A stretch of DNA of 24,479 nt from Rhodobacteraceae bacterium UBA7436 (lineage in GTDB: Bacteria; Pseudomonadota; Alphaproteobacteria; Rhodobacterales; Rhodobacteraceae), in assembly GCA_002478745.1 (NCBI GenBank), contig DLQI01000154.1:1-24479 (forward strand), written 5' to 3'. A program made the translations under genes and the position numbers. The notes below the pieces were generated by a model. The model made no database searches and was not told where the DNA came from. It saw only the letters and a list, made by a program, of their open reading frames with translations. This document shows positions 16,100 through 23,936 of this stretch, one piece after another; the stretch's first letter is position 1; each line of letters begins with the position of its first letter.

Positions 16100-16122
16100 A
16101 GCATGGGCAATAGGCCCTTGCT
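16100..16122. promoter_or_regulatory. Hairpin/palindrome between MFS and cobK genes
   Basis: AGCA-T-GGGC (16100-16108) pairs with GCCC-T-TGCT (16114-16122), eight pairs with one central T-T mismatch and a five-base loop, in the 62-base divergent intergenic region. It may be an operator or a 5'-UTR hairpin of cobK. It does not resemble a cobalamin riboswitch, for which there is no room. Confidence 0.35.
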
Positions 16123-16137
16123 TTAACGCTAGGTAAA

Positions 16138-16872
16138 ATGATGAAGCTGCTGTTGATTGCGGGAATGGGGGAAAGCGTCGCTTTGGCGCGTGAACTCTCT
16201 GTAATTGAAGGGCATGAGGTCATTTGCGTGACGGAAGGGCGCGCAGTCGCCCGCGCCGAACCACCTGCAAAAATATATGACGGTACATTTGAAACTGATG
16301 CGGATTTTGCCGGATACGTAGCCTCTGAGCGGTTTGACATGGTTGTGGATGCGGCCCATCCGTTTGAGGCCCGCCTTGGCACCATCGCACGCGGTTTAGA
16401 ACTGCCTTACCTGCGCGTTATCCGCGAAGAATGGACACCCAAGCAAAATGAAGACTGGATCAGTGTTACCTCAATGAAAGAGGCTGTTGCTGCCCTCCCA
16501 AAAGGCGCGCGTGTGTTCCTTGCCACGGGGCGGGGCAGTGTTCATGCGTTTCAGGATCGCGCCGATGTATACGTCATGTGCCGCCAGCTAGAACAACATG
16601 ACCGTGCCTTTCCCCTAGAAAATGGCGAATACATATTTGGCGAAGGTCCGTTTTCAGTGACCGCAGAAATGCAAACACTTCAATCTCTTAAGGTAGATTG
16701 CCTGATCCTGCGCAATTCAGGCAGCGTTCAGGGACGCAGCAAAGTCGATGCCGCTGGTAACCTTGGGATAAAGGTTATTATGATCCAAAAAACTGATATG
16801 GGCGTGCCCCAATTACAAACGGCAACATTCATGGATGTCGCAAAACGGGTGGCTGGTTATGCGGATCATTGA
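16138..16872 (+). CDS. cobK: Precorrin-6A (cobalt-precorrin-6A) reductase
   Basis: A 244-residue CobK/CbiJ enzyme, which uses NADPH to reduce precorrin-6A to precorrin-6B in corrin-ring synthesis. Features: Rossmann-like start LLLIAGMGESVALARELS, the VVDAAHPFEA motif (~71-80), LRVIREEW, FLATGRGSVHAF (~124-135), and the closing DCLILRNSGSVQGRSKVDAAGNLGIKVIMI segment typical of the family. No other cobalamin gene is visible, so this is a stand-alone cobK, separated from the main cob cluster. Start ATG at 16138 (a second ATG follows directly). The downstream glycosylase begins 14 bases before its stop. Confidence 0.9.
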   Translation: MMKLLLIAGMGESVALARELSVIEGHEVICVTEGRAVARAEPPAKIYDGTFETDADFAGYVASERFDMVVDAAHPFEARLGTIARGLELPYLRVIREEWTPKQNEDWISVTSMKEAVAALPKGARVFLATGRGSVHAFQDRADVYVMCRQLEQHDRAFPLENGEYIFGEGPFSVTAEMQTLQSLKVDCLILRNSGSVQGRSKVDAAGNLGIKVIMIQKTDMGVPQLQTATFMDVAKRVAGYADH

Positions 16873-17479
16873 AACAGACGCGGATGTTGCTGAAGGCGCT
16901 GCGTGGCTTGCCGCACACCATGAACGCCTTGCCTATGCGTTGTCCGAAACGGGGCCACTGCCGTTGCGCCGCAGACCTGATGGCTTTGCCCAATTACTTA
17001 GTGCGATCATTTCACAACAAGTGTCGGTCGCCTCTGCCGCCGCAATCTGGAAACGGATGGAAGATGCAGGTCTAACGACCGAAGCCGCAGTTCTAGCCGC
17101 GGGTGAGGATGGACTGCGCAGCGCGGGGTTAAGCCGCCAAAAGATTGCGTATTCCCAAGCCCTCGCAGAGGCGCAGATTGACTATGATGCATTGCGCCAC
17201 GCGTCAGATACTGACGTGATGTCTACCCTTACGGCTGTCAAAGGCATTGGGATTTGGACGGCTGAAATCTATGCGATGTTTTCGCTTGGGCGTTGCGATG
17301 TCTTTGCGCCGGGTGATTTAGCGCTGCAAGTCGCCGCCCAGGACCTTTATAGGTTGTCGGAACGACCAAAGGAAAAAGAGCTGCGGCAGATGTCACTGGA
17401 TTGGTCGCCATGGCGGTCGGTTGCAGCGCGGCTGTTGTTTGCGTACTACCACATTGCAAAGGGCAGGGAAGGTATCTGA
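16859..17479 (+). CDS. HhH-GPD DNA glycosylase (3-methyladenine DNA glycosylase II type)
   Basis: 206 residues. Base-excision repair enzyme of the HhH-GPD superfamily, which flips out and removes alkylated bases. Core elements: FAQLLSAIISQQVSVASAAAIWKRM (~43-67), the helix-hairpin-helix LTAVKGIGIWTAEIYAMF (~124-141), then FAPGDLALQ with catalytic Asp153. It lacks the N-terminal Ada/AlkA-N domain and the iron-sulfur cluster of EndoIII, which matches short AlkA-type (Mag1-like) enzymes. The ATG at 16859 lies 14 bases before the cobK stop, and the 3' end overlaps the esterase start as TGATG, so the three genes form one coupled unit. Confidence 0.88.
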   Translation: MRIIETDADVAEGAAWLAAHHERLAYALSETGPLPLRRRPDGFAQLLSAIISQQVSVASAAAIWKRMEDAGLTTEAAVLAAGEDGLRSAGLSRQKIAYSQALAEAQIDYDALRHASDTDVMSTLTAVKGIGIWTAEIYAMFSLGRCDVFAPGDLALQVAAQDLYRLSERPKEKELRQMSLDWSPWRSVAARLLFAYYHIAKGREGI

Positions 17480-18144
17480 TGACACGAGTATTGAATGCAG
17501 AGCGGCGCGAGCCGGTTTCGGGCGAAACACGATCTGTTGTTGTGTTTGTGCATGGCTACGGAGCCAACGGCGCAGACCTTTTGGGGTTGGCTGATCCACT
17601 GAGCGAGCACCTTCCAGATACCTTGTTTATCGCACCTGATGCGCCTGAATTGATCCCTGGTATGCCAAACGGATACCAATGGTTCCCGATCCCATACATC
17701 GACGGTTCATCCGAAGAAGAATCCGAGCGCGGCATGGACGCTGCCGTTGAGGATTTTAATTCCTTCTTGGATGCCCTGATGGTCGATGAAGATGTTCTTC
17801 CTGAACAGGTTGTTCTGTTCGGCTTCTCCCAAGGGGCCATGATGAGCCTGCACATCGCGCCGCGCCGCGAAGATGAAATTGCAGGCGTCGTTGCCATTGC
17901 AGGGCGTTTGTTGCGTCCAGATTTGTTGGCTGATGAAGTTGTAGGCCGTCCACCAATCTTGTTGGTTCACGGCGATCAAGATGATGTTGTGCCACCGCAA
18001 TCCCTGCAATTGGCAGCCGAAGCCTTACAAGAAGCGGGATGGAAAGACGTCTTTGCCCACGTGATGCAGGGCACCGCCCACGGGATCGCACCTGATGGCC
18101 TATCTGTTTCATTAGCCTTTATGCGTGACAAACTAGGGCTCTGA
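17479..18144 (+). CDS. Alpha/beta hydrolase, phospholipase/carboxylesterase family
   Basis: 221 residues of the Abhydrolase_2 (YpfH/EstB-like) family. Oxyanion region VFVHGYGANGADLL (~22-35), a lid-like loop YQWFPIPYIDGSSEEE, nucleophile Ser117 in LFGFSQGAMMSL, acid Asp168 in LVHGDQDDVVP, and catalytic His201 in GTAHGIAPDG: a complete triad. It hydrolyses carboxyl or thioester bonds of small or lipid-like substrates in the cytosol, and no signal peptide is present. The start shares its first base with the glycosylase stop and has GGAAGG upstream. A probable unit with cobK and the glycosylase. Confidence 0.87.
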   Translation: MTRVLNAERREPVSGETRSVVVFVHGYGANGADLLGLADPLSEHLPDTLFIAPDAPELIPGMPNGYQWFPIPYIDGSSEEESERGMDAAVEDFNSFLDALMVDEDVLPEQVVLFGFSQGAMMSLHIAPRREDEIAGVVAIAGRLLRPDLLADEVVGRPPILLVHGDQDDVVPPQSLQLAAEALQEAGWKDVFAHVMQGTAHGIAPDGLSVSLAFMRDKLGL

Positions 18145-18190
18145 CCCGTCACCATAGCGTTACAAACTTAGCCTAATTCATACACGAGAT

Positions 18191-18230
18191 GTTGTGGGGC
18201 AGCTTGGGGTTGCAAGCTGTCGACCACGAT
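18191..18230 (+). other. Long imperfect hairpin upstream of the HNH gene
   Basis: An inner perfect 7-bp stem CAGCTTG (18200-18206) / CAAGCTG (18213-18219) is extended by an outer stem GTGG (18194-18197) / CCAC (18224-18227), with weaker flanking pairs out to 18191/18230. It lies in the 165-base gap after the esterase gene. There is no T-run on either side, so it is not a standard terminator. It could be a 5'-UTR element of the HNH gene or part of a small RNA. Confidence 0.35.
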
Positions 18231-18309
18231 ATATAGTCATAGGTGCAGGATCAGGGATCCGTCCCCGAGAATGCTGTTAGACACAGTATGGGTAAGGATG
18301 GCACGCAAT

Positions 18310-18918
18310 ATGGCCAATGACTTAGGCAGTACTCTTAACACCGATTTTCGCGCCGACTTGGTGGGCGGCCCCAGCGCGATGAGTAAACATCCGGCGTTGG
18401 TGTTGAATGCGGATTATCGACCGCTCAGTTATTATCCCTTGTCTTTATGGACATGGCAGGACGCGGTCAAAGCCGCGTGGCTGGATCGGGTCGATATTGT
18501 GGCGGAATACGATGACGTGGTGCATTCCCCAAGTACGGTGATCAGAATACCGTCTGTTGTTGTCCTAAAAGATTATGTCAAACCTCAAAAGCGCGTGGGC
18601 TTCACGCGCTTTAATTTATTTTTGAGGGATGAATTCAGATGCCAGTATTGTGGAAAGAGTGGCGAACTTACCTTTGACCACGTTGTTCCACGTGCCTCTG
18701 GCGGCGTGACCAGTTGGCAAAACGTTGTTGCGGCCTGTAGCCCATGCAATCTGCGTAAAGGCTGCAAATCGCTTCACCACACAGGAATGAACCTGAGGAA
18801 ACCACCGCGCCAACCCGCCGCCGAGGAATTGCGCAACATGGGCCGCAAATTCCCACCCAACCATCTTCACGATAGTTGGATGGACTTTCTGTATTGGGAT
18901 GCAGAGCTAGAGGCGTAA
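18310..18918 (+). CDS. HNH endonuclease
   Basis: 202 residues from the ATG at 18310 (AAGGA 11 bases upstream). In-frame ATGs at 18271, 18298 and 18379 are alternatives, and the start is uncertain. An N-terminal domain (ALVLNADYRPLSYYPLSLWTWQDAVKAAWLDRVDIV, ~29-64) precedes an HNH nuclease domain with zinc pairs CQYC (111-114) and CSPC (143-146), catalytic TFDHVVPRASGG (His124) and WQNVVAAC (Asn138). This architecture is widespread as a single-copy chromosomal gene in alphaproteobacteria and is not linked here to a phage or restriction system, so a housekeeping DNA-processing role is more likely than defence; that is inference. Confidence 0.87.
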   Translation: MANDLGSTLNTDFRADLVGGPSAMSKHPALVLNADYRPLSYYPLSLWTWQDAVKAAWLDRVDIVAEYDDVVHSPSTVIRIPSVVVLKDYVKPQKRVGFTRFNLFLRDEFRCQYCGKSGELTFDHVVPRASGGVTSWQNVVAACSPCNLRKGCKSLHHTGMNLRKPPRQPAAEELRNMGRKFPPNHLHDSWMDFLYWDAELEA

Positions 18919-18992
18919 TAGGGGGAGTTGAGGTTAACTTATCAGCGCTTATCGGATTTCCTGTTGCAACACCTGATGTTTTAGGCGGGGAA

Positions 18993-19415
18993 TCATTTCC
19001 CATAGAATTTCTTTGCATCGTGGGCAAAACTTGGAAGCATCCCGAAGTCAAAAATTAAGACGCACTCCAAGGACCAACTGTCTTCGGATGAACAGCCCTC
19101 TTTGAGCACAACTTTGATTGCGACGTGACCTAAAGCACTGCATGTCGCAGCTAAGCTCATATCTCTTTCCAAAGGTTCCCAAAGTTTGACATCGCTCCAT
19201 GGCTTATTTTGCAACGAGAGATGTTCGAAAAATTCGGTGAAGCCATCAGTCTTATTAAAATCATACGTACTGATTTTTTTGCTAGCTTGCATACTGGGCG
19301 TTTCGACTTCAACTTCGAAATAGTGCAGTTCTTTGTTCGAAAATTGTAGCGAAGATGCAGGGTTCGCGGATCTCAAAATAAAAGCGTTTGGCGCGCTTTT
19401 GGACTTTAAATACAT
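18993..19415 (-). CDS. Orphan accessory protein, possibly DUF6228-like
   Basis: 140 residues from the ATG at 19415, chosen for the strong AGAGGGG five to six bases upstream; an in-frame extension to 19556 lacks such support. The composition is AT-richer than the flanking genes and uses Lys, Asn and Ser heavily, suggesting acquisition by transfer. The C-terminal half, with KLWEPLERDMSLAAT, LGHVAIKVVL, WSLECVL and IFDFGMLPSFA, resembles from memory the conserved pattern of DUF6228 proteins (~140 residues, function unknown). I could not check this. It stands alone between the HNH gene and the ornithine cyclodeaminase gene. There is no signal peptide or membrane helix. An immunity-like role would be a guess. 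Confidence 0.6.
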   Translation of the reverse strand: MYLKSKSAPNAFILRSANPASSLQFSNKELHYFEVEVETPSMQASKKISTYDFNKTDGFTEFFEHLSLQNKPWSDVKLWEPLERDMSLAATCSALGHVAIKVVLKEGCSSEDSWSLECVLIFDFGMLPSFAHDAKKFYGK

Positions 19416-19592
19416 CTTTACCCCTCTCGCGAATGTTTCGCCACAATAGCGTTTGGTTCCAACGAAGACAATTCTAACGTGCATCACATTACGCCCGTTA
19501 CACGATGTGCGCGCTTCGTTTCGGAGCTGATAATCTCTCATAGATTGTGAATCCAATGAGGGCCTACTTAAAAAGCAATACCCAAGTAAACT

Positions 19593-20642
19593 TCACCCCG
19601 CCCGTTGCAACATCCCAAACAGATCGCGTGGGTCTTCTGGATCTGCCAGCAGATCAAGCGGATGGAACAGTTTGGTCGCTTTGATCTGATCGCGCACATA
19701 GCGCAGGGCGCTAAAGTCCTCGATTGCGAAGCCGACACTGTCGAACAGAGTGATCTGTGCCTCTGATGTGCGCCCATCGGCCTGTCCCGTCATGACCTGC
19801 CAAAGTTCAGTGACTGGATGATCCGTTGCCAATTGCTGAATTTCGCCTTCAATCCGTGTCTGTTCGGGATATTCCACAAAGATCTCTGAGCGATGCAGGA
19901 TCGCTTCGGCCAGTTCTGTTTTGCCCGGACAATCGCCACCAATCGCGTTGATGTGGACACCCGCGCCGACCATGTTGTCGGTCAGGATCGTGGCATATGC
20001 CTTGTCAGCCGTGCATGTGGTGATGATATGGGCACCCTCAATGGCCTCTTGGCCGGTTTTGCAGGCGACAATTTTCATACCAGTGCCTTGCAAGTTCGCC
20101 GCACATTTTGCGGTGGCGGCAGCATCAATGTCATACAATCGCACCTCATCAATCCCAACGATGGCTTGCATGGCGGTTGCCTGAAATTCGGACTGTGCCC
20201 CATTGCCGATCATTGCCATGACGCGTGCGCCCTTTGGGGCCAATAACTTTGCCACAACAGCCGAAGTTGCCGCGGTGCGCAGGGCAGTGAGCAAGGTCAT
20301 CTCTGTCAACAACACAGGATAACCACTGGCCACATCCGCCAACAACCCAAAGGCCACGACAGTTTGCAACCCTTCTTCGGTGTTCTTGGGGTGGCAGTTG
20401 ACGTATTTAAATCCGTAATCAAGACCATCCGAGGTTGGCATCAACTCCATCACGCCATCATCAGTGTGGCTGCCGACGCGTGGTGTCTTATCAAAGCTTT
20501 CCCAGCGCTTGAAATCAGCCTCAACATAGCTGGAAATGCCTTTCAGCATGTCATGCAGCCCAATGTGTTGGATCAGCTTCATCATGTGGTCGACAGAAAC
20601 AAATGGGACCAGTGCTTTGTCGGAGGGGTTTAGGTTGATCAT
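19593..20642 (-). CDS. ocd: Ornithine cyclodeaminase
   Basis: 349 residues from the ATG at 20642, chosen for AAGGA seven bases upstream; an upstream in-frame start at 20681 would overlap the arginase gene and is less likely. Member of the ornithine cyclodeaminase/mu-crystallin family: PFVSVDHMMKLIQHIG at the start, substrate-binding VNCHPKN, LLTEMTLLTALRTAATSAVVAKLLAP, NAD-binding VMAMIGNGAQSEFQATAM (~175-192), and INAIGGDCPGKTEL with the catalytic Asp. It converts ornithine to proline and ammonia with NAD recycled in the active site. It lies ten bases downstream of arginase on the same strand, so arginine can be taken to proline by two cotranscribed enzymes. Confidence 0.93.
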   Translation of the reverse strand: MINLNPSDKALVPFVSVDHMMKLIQHIGLHDMLKGISSYVEADFKRWESFDKTPRVGSHTDDGVMELMPTSDGLDYGFKYVNCHPKNTEEGLQTVVAFGLLADVASGYPVLLTEMTLLTALRTAATSAVVAKLLAPKGARVMAMIGNGAQSEFQATAMQAIVGIDEVRLYDIDAAATAKCAANLQGTGMKIVACKTGQEAIEGAHIITTCTADKAYATILTDNMVGAGVHINAIGGDCPGKTELAEAILHRSEIFVEYPEQTRIEGEIQQLATDHPVTELWQVMTGQADGRTSEAQITLFDSVGFAIEDFSALRYVRDQIKATKLFHPLDLLADPEDPRDLFGMLQRAG

Positions 20643-20652
20643 ATCAGTGTCC

Positions 20653-21576
20653 TTAATCAAAAGCGCGGGTAGGGCGGTCAAACACTTTGCGCCCCATGGC
20701 AGAGGCGGTCAGTTCGACCATTAATTGTGCGGTGCGGCCGCGTTCATCTAGGAACGGGTTTAGCTCGACCAAATCCAGCGACGTCATCAAGGCGCTGTCG
20801 TGCAGCATCTCCATCACCAGATGGGCTTCGCGCACAGTGGCACCGCCAGGGACAGTTGTACCAACGGCTGGGGCCACGGATGGATCAAGGAAATCAACAT
20901 CCAACGAGACATGTAGCAAGCCGTTGGCGGCCTTCACGTCTGCAAGGAATTGGGCCAATGGCCTTGCAATCCCACCTTCATCAATTGCACGCATTTCATA
21001 ACTGCGGATGGCCGTGTCCTGCATATCCTCGCGTTCGGCCTGATCCACGGACCGCAGACCAATGAGGCAGATGTTCTCATGCGGCACAGGGTGTTCAAAT
21101 GTCGGAAACCCATCGAACCCTTCGCGCCCTGACAAATAGCCAACGGGGGTGCCGTGCAGGTTGCCGGAACTGGTGGTGTGGGGCGTGTGGAAATCCGTAT
21201 GTGCATCAAGCCACAGGATGAACAATGGCCGGTCGGCTTGTGCAGCGTGACGCGCAACGCCCAAAACGGTGCCAAGCGATAGGGCGTGATCGCCACCCAT
21301 AAAGATAGGTACACTGCCTTTCATTGCGGATTGTGCAGCGTCGGCCAGTGCTTCTGTCCACGCGATGTTTTCGGGAAGGGCGTATATCGTGTCAGACGGC
21401 GCGGCCTTGTGCGCATTGGGCGCGACATTGCCTGCGTCCTGGACGCTATGGCCTAATTCGCGCAATGCCTCCGGTAAACCGGCCGTGCGGTACGCATCTG
21501 GACCCATAAGGCATCCAGCGCGTTGCTTGCCACAATCCAGCGGGGCGCCGATAAGCGTGATATCATGTGTGTTCAT
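20653..21576 (-). CDS. rocF: Arginase
   Basis: 307 residues from the ATG at 21576; a start at 21588 (four more residues) is possible. Ureohydrolase-family enzyme hydrolysing arginine to ornithine and urea with a binuclear manganese centre. Ligands visible: His98 in GGDHALSLG, Asp124/His126/Asp128 in LDAHTDFHT, Asp226/Asp228 in SLDVDFLDP; SSGNLHGTPVGYLSG contributes the substrate loop of arginases rather than agmatinases. It is the first gene of the arginase-ornithine cyclodeaminase operon and divergent from an Lrp/AsnC regulator across 94 bases, an arrangement known for arginine catabolism in proteobacteria. Confidence 0.94.
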   Translation of the reverse strand: MNTHDITLIGAPLDCGKQRAGCLMGPDAYRTAGLPEALRELGHSVQDAGNVAPNAHKAAPSDTIYALPENIAWTEALADAAQSAMKGSVPIFMGGDHALSLGTVLGVARHAAQADRPLFILWLDAHTDFHTPHTTSSGNLHGTPVGYLSGREGFDGFPTFEHPVPHENICLIGLRSVDQAEREDMQDTAIRSYEMRAIDEGGIARPLAQFLADVKAANGLLHVSLDVDFLDPSVAPAVGTTVPGGATVREAHLVMEMLHDSALMTSLDLVELNPFLDERGRTAQLMVELTASAMGRKVFDRPTRAFD

Positions 21577-21607
21577 TATTGGTCCCATTTTAGCTTTGAG
21601 AACAATA

Positions 21608-21639
21608 TGATGAATGAATTGGTTGCATTGCAGTCATCA
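21608..21639. promoter_or_regulatory. Candidate Lrp-type operator between arginase and its regulator
   Basis: Inverted repeat TGATGA (21608-21613) / TCATCA (21634-21639) spaced by 20 bases in the AT-rich 94-base divergent intergenic region. The position suits control of arginase by the divergent Lrp/AsnC protein; binding is inferred. Confidence 0.35.
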
Positions 21640-21670
21640 AATTGACCATAACGAAACCTAATTAAACGAT

Positions 21671-22108
21671 ATGGAAGAAGTTGTGAACGAAACGGATACC
21701 GCCATAATTGCTGCCCTTCGCCATGACGCGCGTGCTTCGCTGTCTGATTTGGCGGCAAGATTGGGCGTGTCGCGGACTACAGTCAGAGGGCGTATTGAGC
21801 GGCTGCGCCAAAAAGGTGAGATCGTTGGTTTTACCGTTGTGATGCGGCAGGACACATTAAGTGATCCCGTGCGTGGCCTGATGATGATCGGTATTGAAGG
21901 GCGTGGAACAGACAAGATCATTCGCCAACTCAACGGCATGCCCGAATTGAGGGCAGTTCACTCGACCAATGGGCGTTGGGATGTGATCGTCGAAGTTGGA
22001 ACAGACACACTCGAGAGCTTTGACGAGGTTTTGACCCGCATTCGCAGGCTAGATGGTATTGTCGCTAGTGAAACAAGTTTGCTGCTTACAACACGCAAGT
22101 CGACTTAA
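21671..22108 (+). CDS. Lrp/AsnC-family transcriptional regulator
   Basis: 145 residues: an N-terminal winged helix-turn-helix (ETDTAIIAALRHDARASLSDLAARLGVSRTTVRGRIERLRQKG, ~7-49) followed by an AsnC/RAM ligand-binding domain (~65-140), with LMMIGIEGRG and the NGRWDVIVEVGTDTLESFDEVL stretch. Such regulators bind amino acids as octamers. The divergent position next to arginase and ornithine cyclodeaminase points to arginine- or ornithine-responsive activation (inference from context, as for ArgR/PutR-type Lrp proteins). The 3' end overlaps the convergent dsbB gene by four bases. Confidence 0.92.
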   Translation: MEEVVNETDTAIIAALRHDARASLSDLAARLGVSRTTVRGRIERLRQKGEIVGFTVVMRQDTLSDPVRGLMMIGIEGRGTDKIIRQLNGMPELRAVHSTNGRWDVIVEVGTDTLESFDEVLTRIRRLDGIVASETSLLLTTRKST

Positions 22109-22575
22109 CGGCGTTTCATCGCCATCAGCCATAGACCACAGAGCACGATTGAGACGATGGCGTTCCAACCTGCCATACTGATGCCTGCCAGTTGCCATGG
22201 AATATCATCGCAGCGCACCAAAGGGGCCGCCATGATCTGAGCCAACAGATCATCCGCACTCATGTTGTCGATTGCGCTTGAGGTGCAGCTGGTGGGACCT
22301 TCAAAGATGCCCTGTTCAACACCTGCATGATAAACGCCAATGACGGCTGTGGTTGCTGTAGACAATGCACCGGCTAAAATGATGCCAGTGCGCAACCACG
22401 CATTCTCAAAGCTTAGCGCAAGCGCACCCAAAGCAATGGCAACCACGTGTGGGTAACGTTGCCAGATACACAGCTTGCACGGGGCCATACCGCCAATATG
22501 TTGAAAGGCGAGGGCCCCCAACATCAATGCGGCAGAGCCAAGAGCCGCAGCCATAAAATACTGTTTTTGGGTCAT
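22105..22575 (-). CDS. dsbB: Disulfide bond formation protein B
   Basis: 156-residue inner-membrane protein with four helices (~8-26, ~43-57, ~64-82, ~137-153). The first periplasmic loop carries CKLC (Cys33/Cys36) within CKLCIWQRYPH, the quinone-reducing pair. The second has Cys97 (TSCTSSA) and Cys122 (VRCDDIPWQ), the pair that reoxidises DsbA. All four catalytic cysteines are present. It passes electrons from periplasmic disulfide formation to the quinone pool. Its ATG overlaps the stop of the YqaA/DedA gene (ATGA), so the two are translationally coupled. Confidence 0.93.
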   Translation of the reverse strand: MTQKQYFMAAALGSAALMLGALAFQHIGGMAPCKLCIWQRYPHVVAIALGALALSFENAWLRTGIILAGALSTATTAVIGVYHAGVEQGIFEGPTSCTSSAIDNMSADDLLAQIMAAPLVRCDDIPWQLAGISMAGWNAIVSIVLCGLWLMAMKRR

Positions 22576-23150
22576 AGGAACTTCACCGCTGCAAAACCGG
22601 CGACTAAGATCACCACGAATAATGTGAACATAAGGCCTAAACGGCGCTCAATGAAATCACGAATTGGTGCGCCAAAGGTGCGCAGCAATGCCGCGACGAC
22701 AAAGAAACGCAACGCGCGCGCCAATATTGAGGTCATGATGAAGGTGGCCAACGGCATTCCGGTCCAGCCGGACATGATTGTGATGACCTTATAAGGGAAG
22801 GGGGTCACACCAGCGGTGAGGACGGCCCAGAAACCCATGTCATTAAAGCGTGTGCTGAACTCCGCCATAGAATCCGCTTTGCCAAGGCTGGCAAGGATCG
22901 GTTCGCCAATCGTTTCAAATGCCAGTGCGCCAATTGCGTATCCCAACAATCCACCAAGGACCGAAGCCGCTAGGGCGACGCCCGCGATCAACCATGCGCG
23001 ACGCGGCTGCGCCAAGATCATTGGAATCATGATGACGTCTGGAGGAATCGGAAAGAAAGAACTTTCGACAAATGCGACCAATGCCAGAACCCACAATGCA
23101 TTTGGGTGTTCGGCCATACGAATAGTCCAAGCGTAAAGTCTTTTTAACAT
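22572..23150 (-). CDS. YqaA/DedA-family membrane protein
   Basis: 192-193 residues from the ATG at 23150 (GAGG about ten bases upstream); a longer frame to 23210 is not favoured. It is a VTT/SNARE-associated (DedA) fold protein: after a short amphipathic start, the segment FVESSFFPIPPDVIMIPM (~29-46) holds the conserved E...FFPxPPD motif of the re-entrant loop. Then come GLLGYAIGALAFETIG and the second conserved loop GVTPFPYKVITIMSGWTGMPLATF, followed by ARALRFFVVAALLRTFG. DedA proteins act in proton-dependent envelope homeostasis, and several are undecaprenyl-phosphate or lipid translocases; the YqaA subgroup is uncharacterised. It forms an operon with dsbB. Confidence 0.85.
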   Translation of the reverse strand: MLKRLYAWTIRMAEHPNALWVLALVAFVESSFFPIPPDVIMIPMILAQPRRAWLIAGVALAASVLGGLLGYAIGALAFETIGEPILASLGKADSMAEFSTRFNDMGFWAVLTAGVTPFPYKVITIMSGWTGMPLATFIMTSILARALRFFVVAALLRTFGAPIRDFIERRLGLMFTLFVVILVAGFAAVKFL

Positions 23151-23246
23151 TTTAAATTGATCCCTCAGAACACTTATTTTTAAAGATGTAATGCCGTGGG
23201 AAACGCACAAATGTCAAAGGGTCTTAAAAAGAGCCGAAATATGCAC

Positions 23247-23275
23247 TTTACGCCGCTCAAAGAGCACGTTAGATG
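23247..23275 (+). promoter_or_regulatory. Candidate tRNA-Leu promoter
   Basis: TTTACG (23247-23252), a 17-base spacer, TAGATG (23270-23275). The predicted start is about five bases before the mature tRNA. A reasonable but not strong match to sigma-70. Confidence 0.4.
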
Positions 23276-23286
23276 AAGCGCATGAG

Positions 23287-23372
23287 GCCCAAGTGGCGGA
23301 ATGGTAGACGCGGTGGATTCAAAATCCACTTCTGTAACAGGAGTGCCGGTTCGAGTCCGGCCTTGGGTACCA
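23287..23372 (+). tRNA. tRNA-Leu (anticodon CAA)
   Basis: An 86-base class II tRNA. Acceptor GCCCAAG pairs with CTTGGGT (one G-T), discriminator A, and CCA is encoded (23370-23372). The anticodon stem-loop GTGGA-TTCAAAA-TCCAC gives CAA, which reads UUG. A long variable arm typical of leucine tRNAs follows, then the T arm with loop TTCGAGT. No intron and no integrase gene beside it. Confidence 0.96.
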
Positions 23373-23498
23373 ATTAAATGGTACAGCCTCATAATTCCAA
23401 ATAGATAGAATTCGATGCCGATAAGGCGCGTGCCTTAAATGTTGTTCGGGGTTCGTTTCCCGTTTTGAACGTCCATGCGATTCGCAGAATTGTGTCAT

Positions 23499-23514
23499 AA
23501 TATCTTTCGATATT
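23499..23514. repeat. Hairpin copy 1 with TATCTTTCGA core
   Basis: AATATC (23499-23504) / GATATT (23509-23514) with loop TTTC. It shares the 15-base CATARTATCTTTCGA block (one mismatch) with a second hairpin at 23919-23936. Confidence 0.45.
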
Positions 23515-23918
23515 CCCGCAATCGAAAGGTTTTGCAATCATTGGTGGGCTATCGTGAACAATTTTTTTTAGGCTGACCTAGCGTCAAGGTGCCCATTTAT
23601 TGGTCTACTTAAGATTGATCGGTTCCATTTTGCAAAACAATCCTATTTTTGCTTCTGCTATCGAAAACGTTAAAAAATCATTAGTGGCATAGGTTTGTGG
23701 ATAATTTACGTTTTTTTATTGTTTCGGTCTTGGAAACAGAAAACCACCCTATGGTAGAGACGGGGGCAGTGCAGTCTTTACGCATTTAGTTCTAAAAGCT
23801 TGGAAGTCAGTAATTTGACACTGATTTTTCTCTTTTTTTGACGTCAATCAGTGGCTATGAGTTCTTCAAGCCCACTGGGGGGCGATGTCTAAAGGTCACG
23901 GGGGCGACCGCACTACAT

Positions 23919-23936
23919 AGTATCTTTCGAGATACT
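23919..23936. repeat. Hairpin copy 2 with UUCG-type loop
   Basis: A perfect 7-bp stem AGTATCT (23919-23925) / AGATACT (23930-23936) closed by TTCG, followed by TTGTATCTTT. Related to the hairpin at 23499-23514. It could also act as a weak terminator, but no gene precedes it on the plus strand. Confidence 0.5.

Noticed and set aside
16076..16137. Cobalamin riboswitch upstream of cobK
   Set aside because: The gap is only 62 bases and lacks a B12-box-like sequence; only a short palindrome is present.
19416..19556. N-terminal extension of the orphan gene to 19556
   Set aside because: The strong AGAGGGG site belongs to the ATG at 19415; the extension has no ribosome site and an odd Cys/Arg-rich composition.
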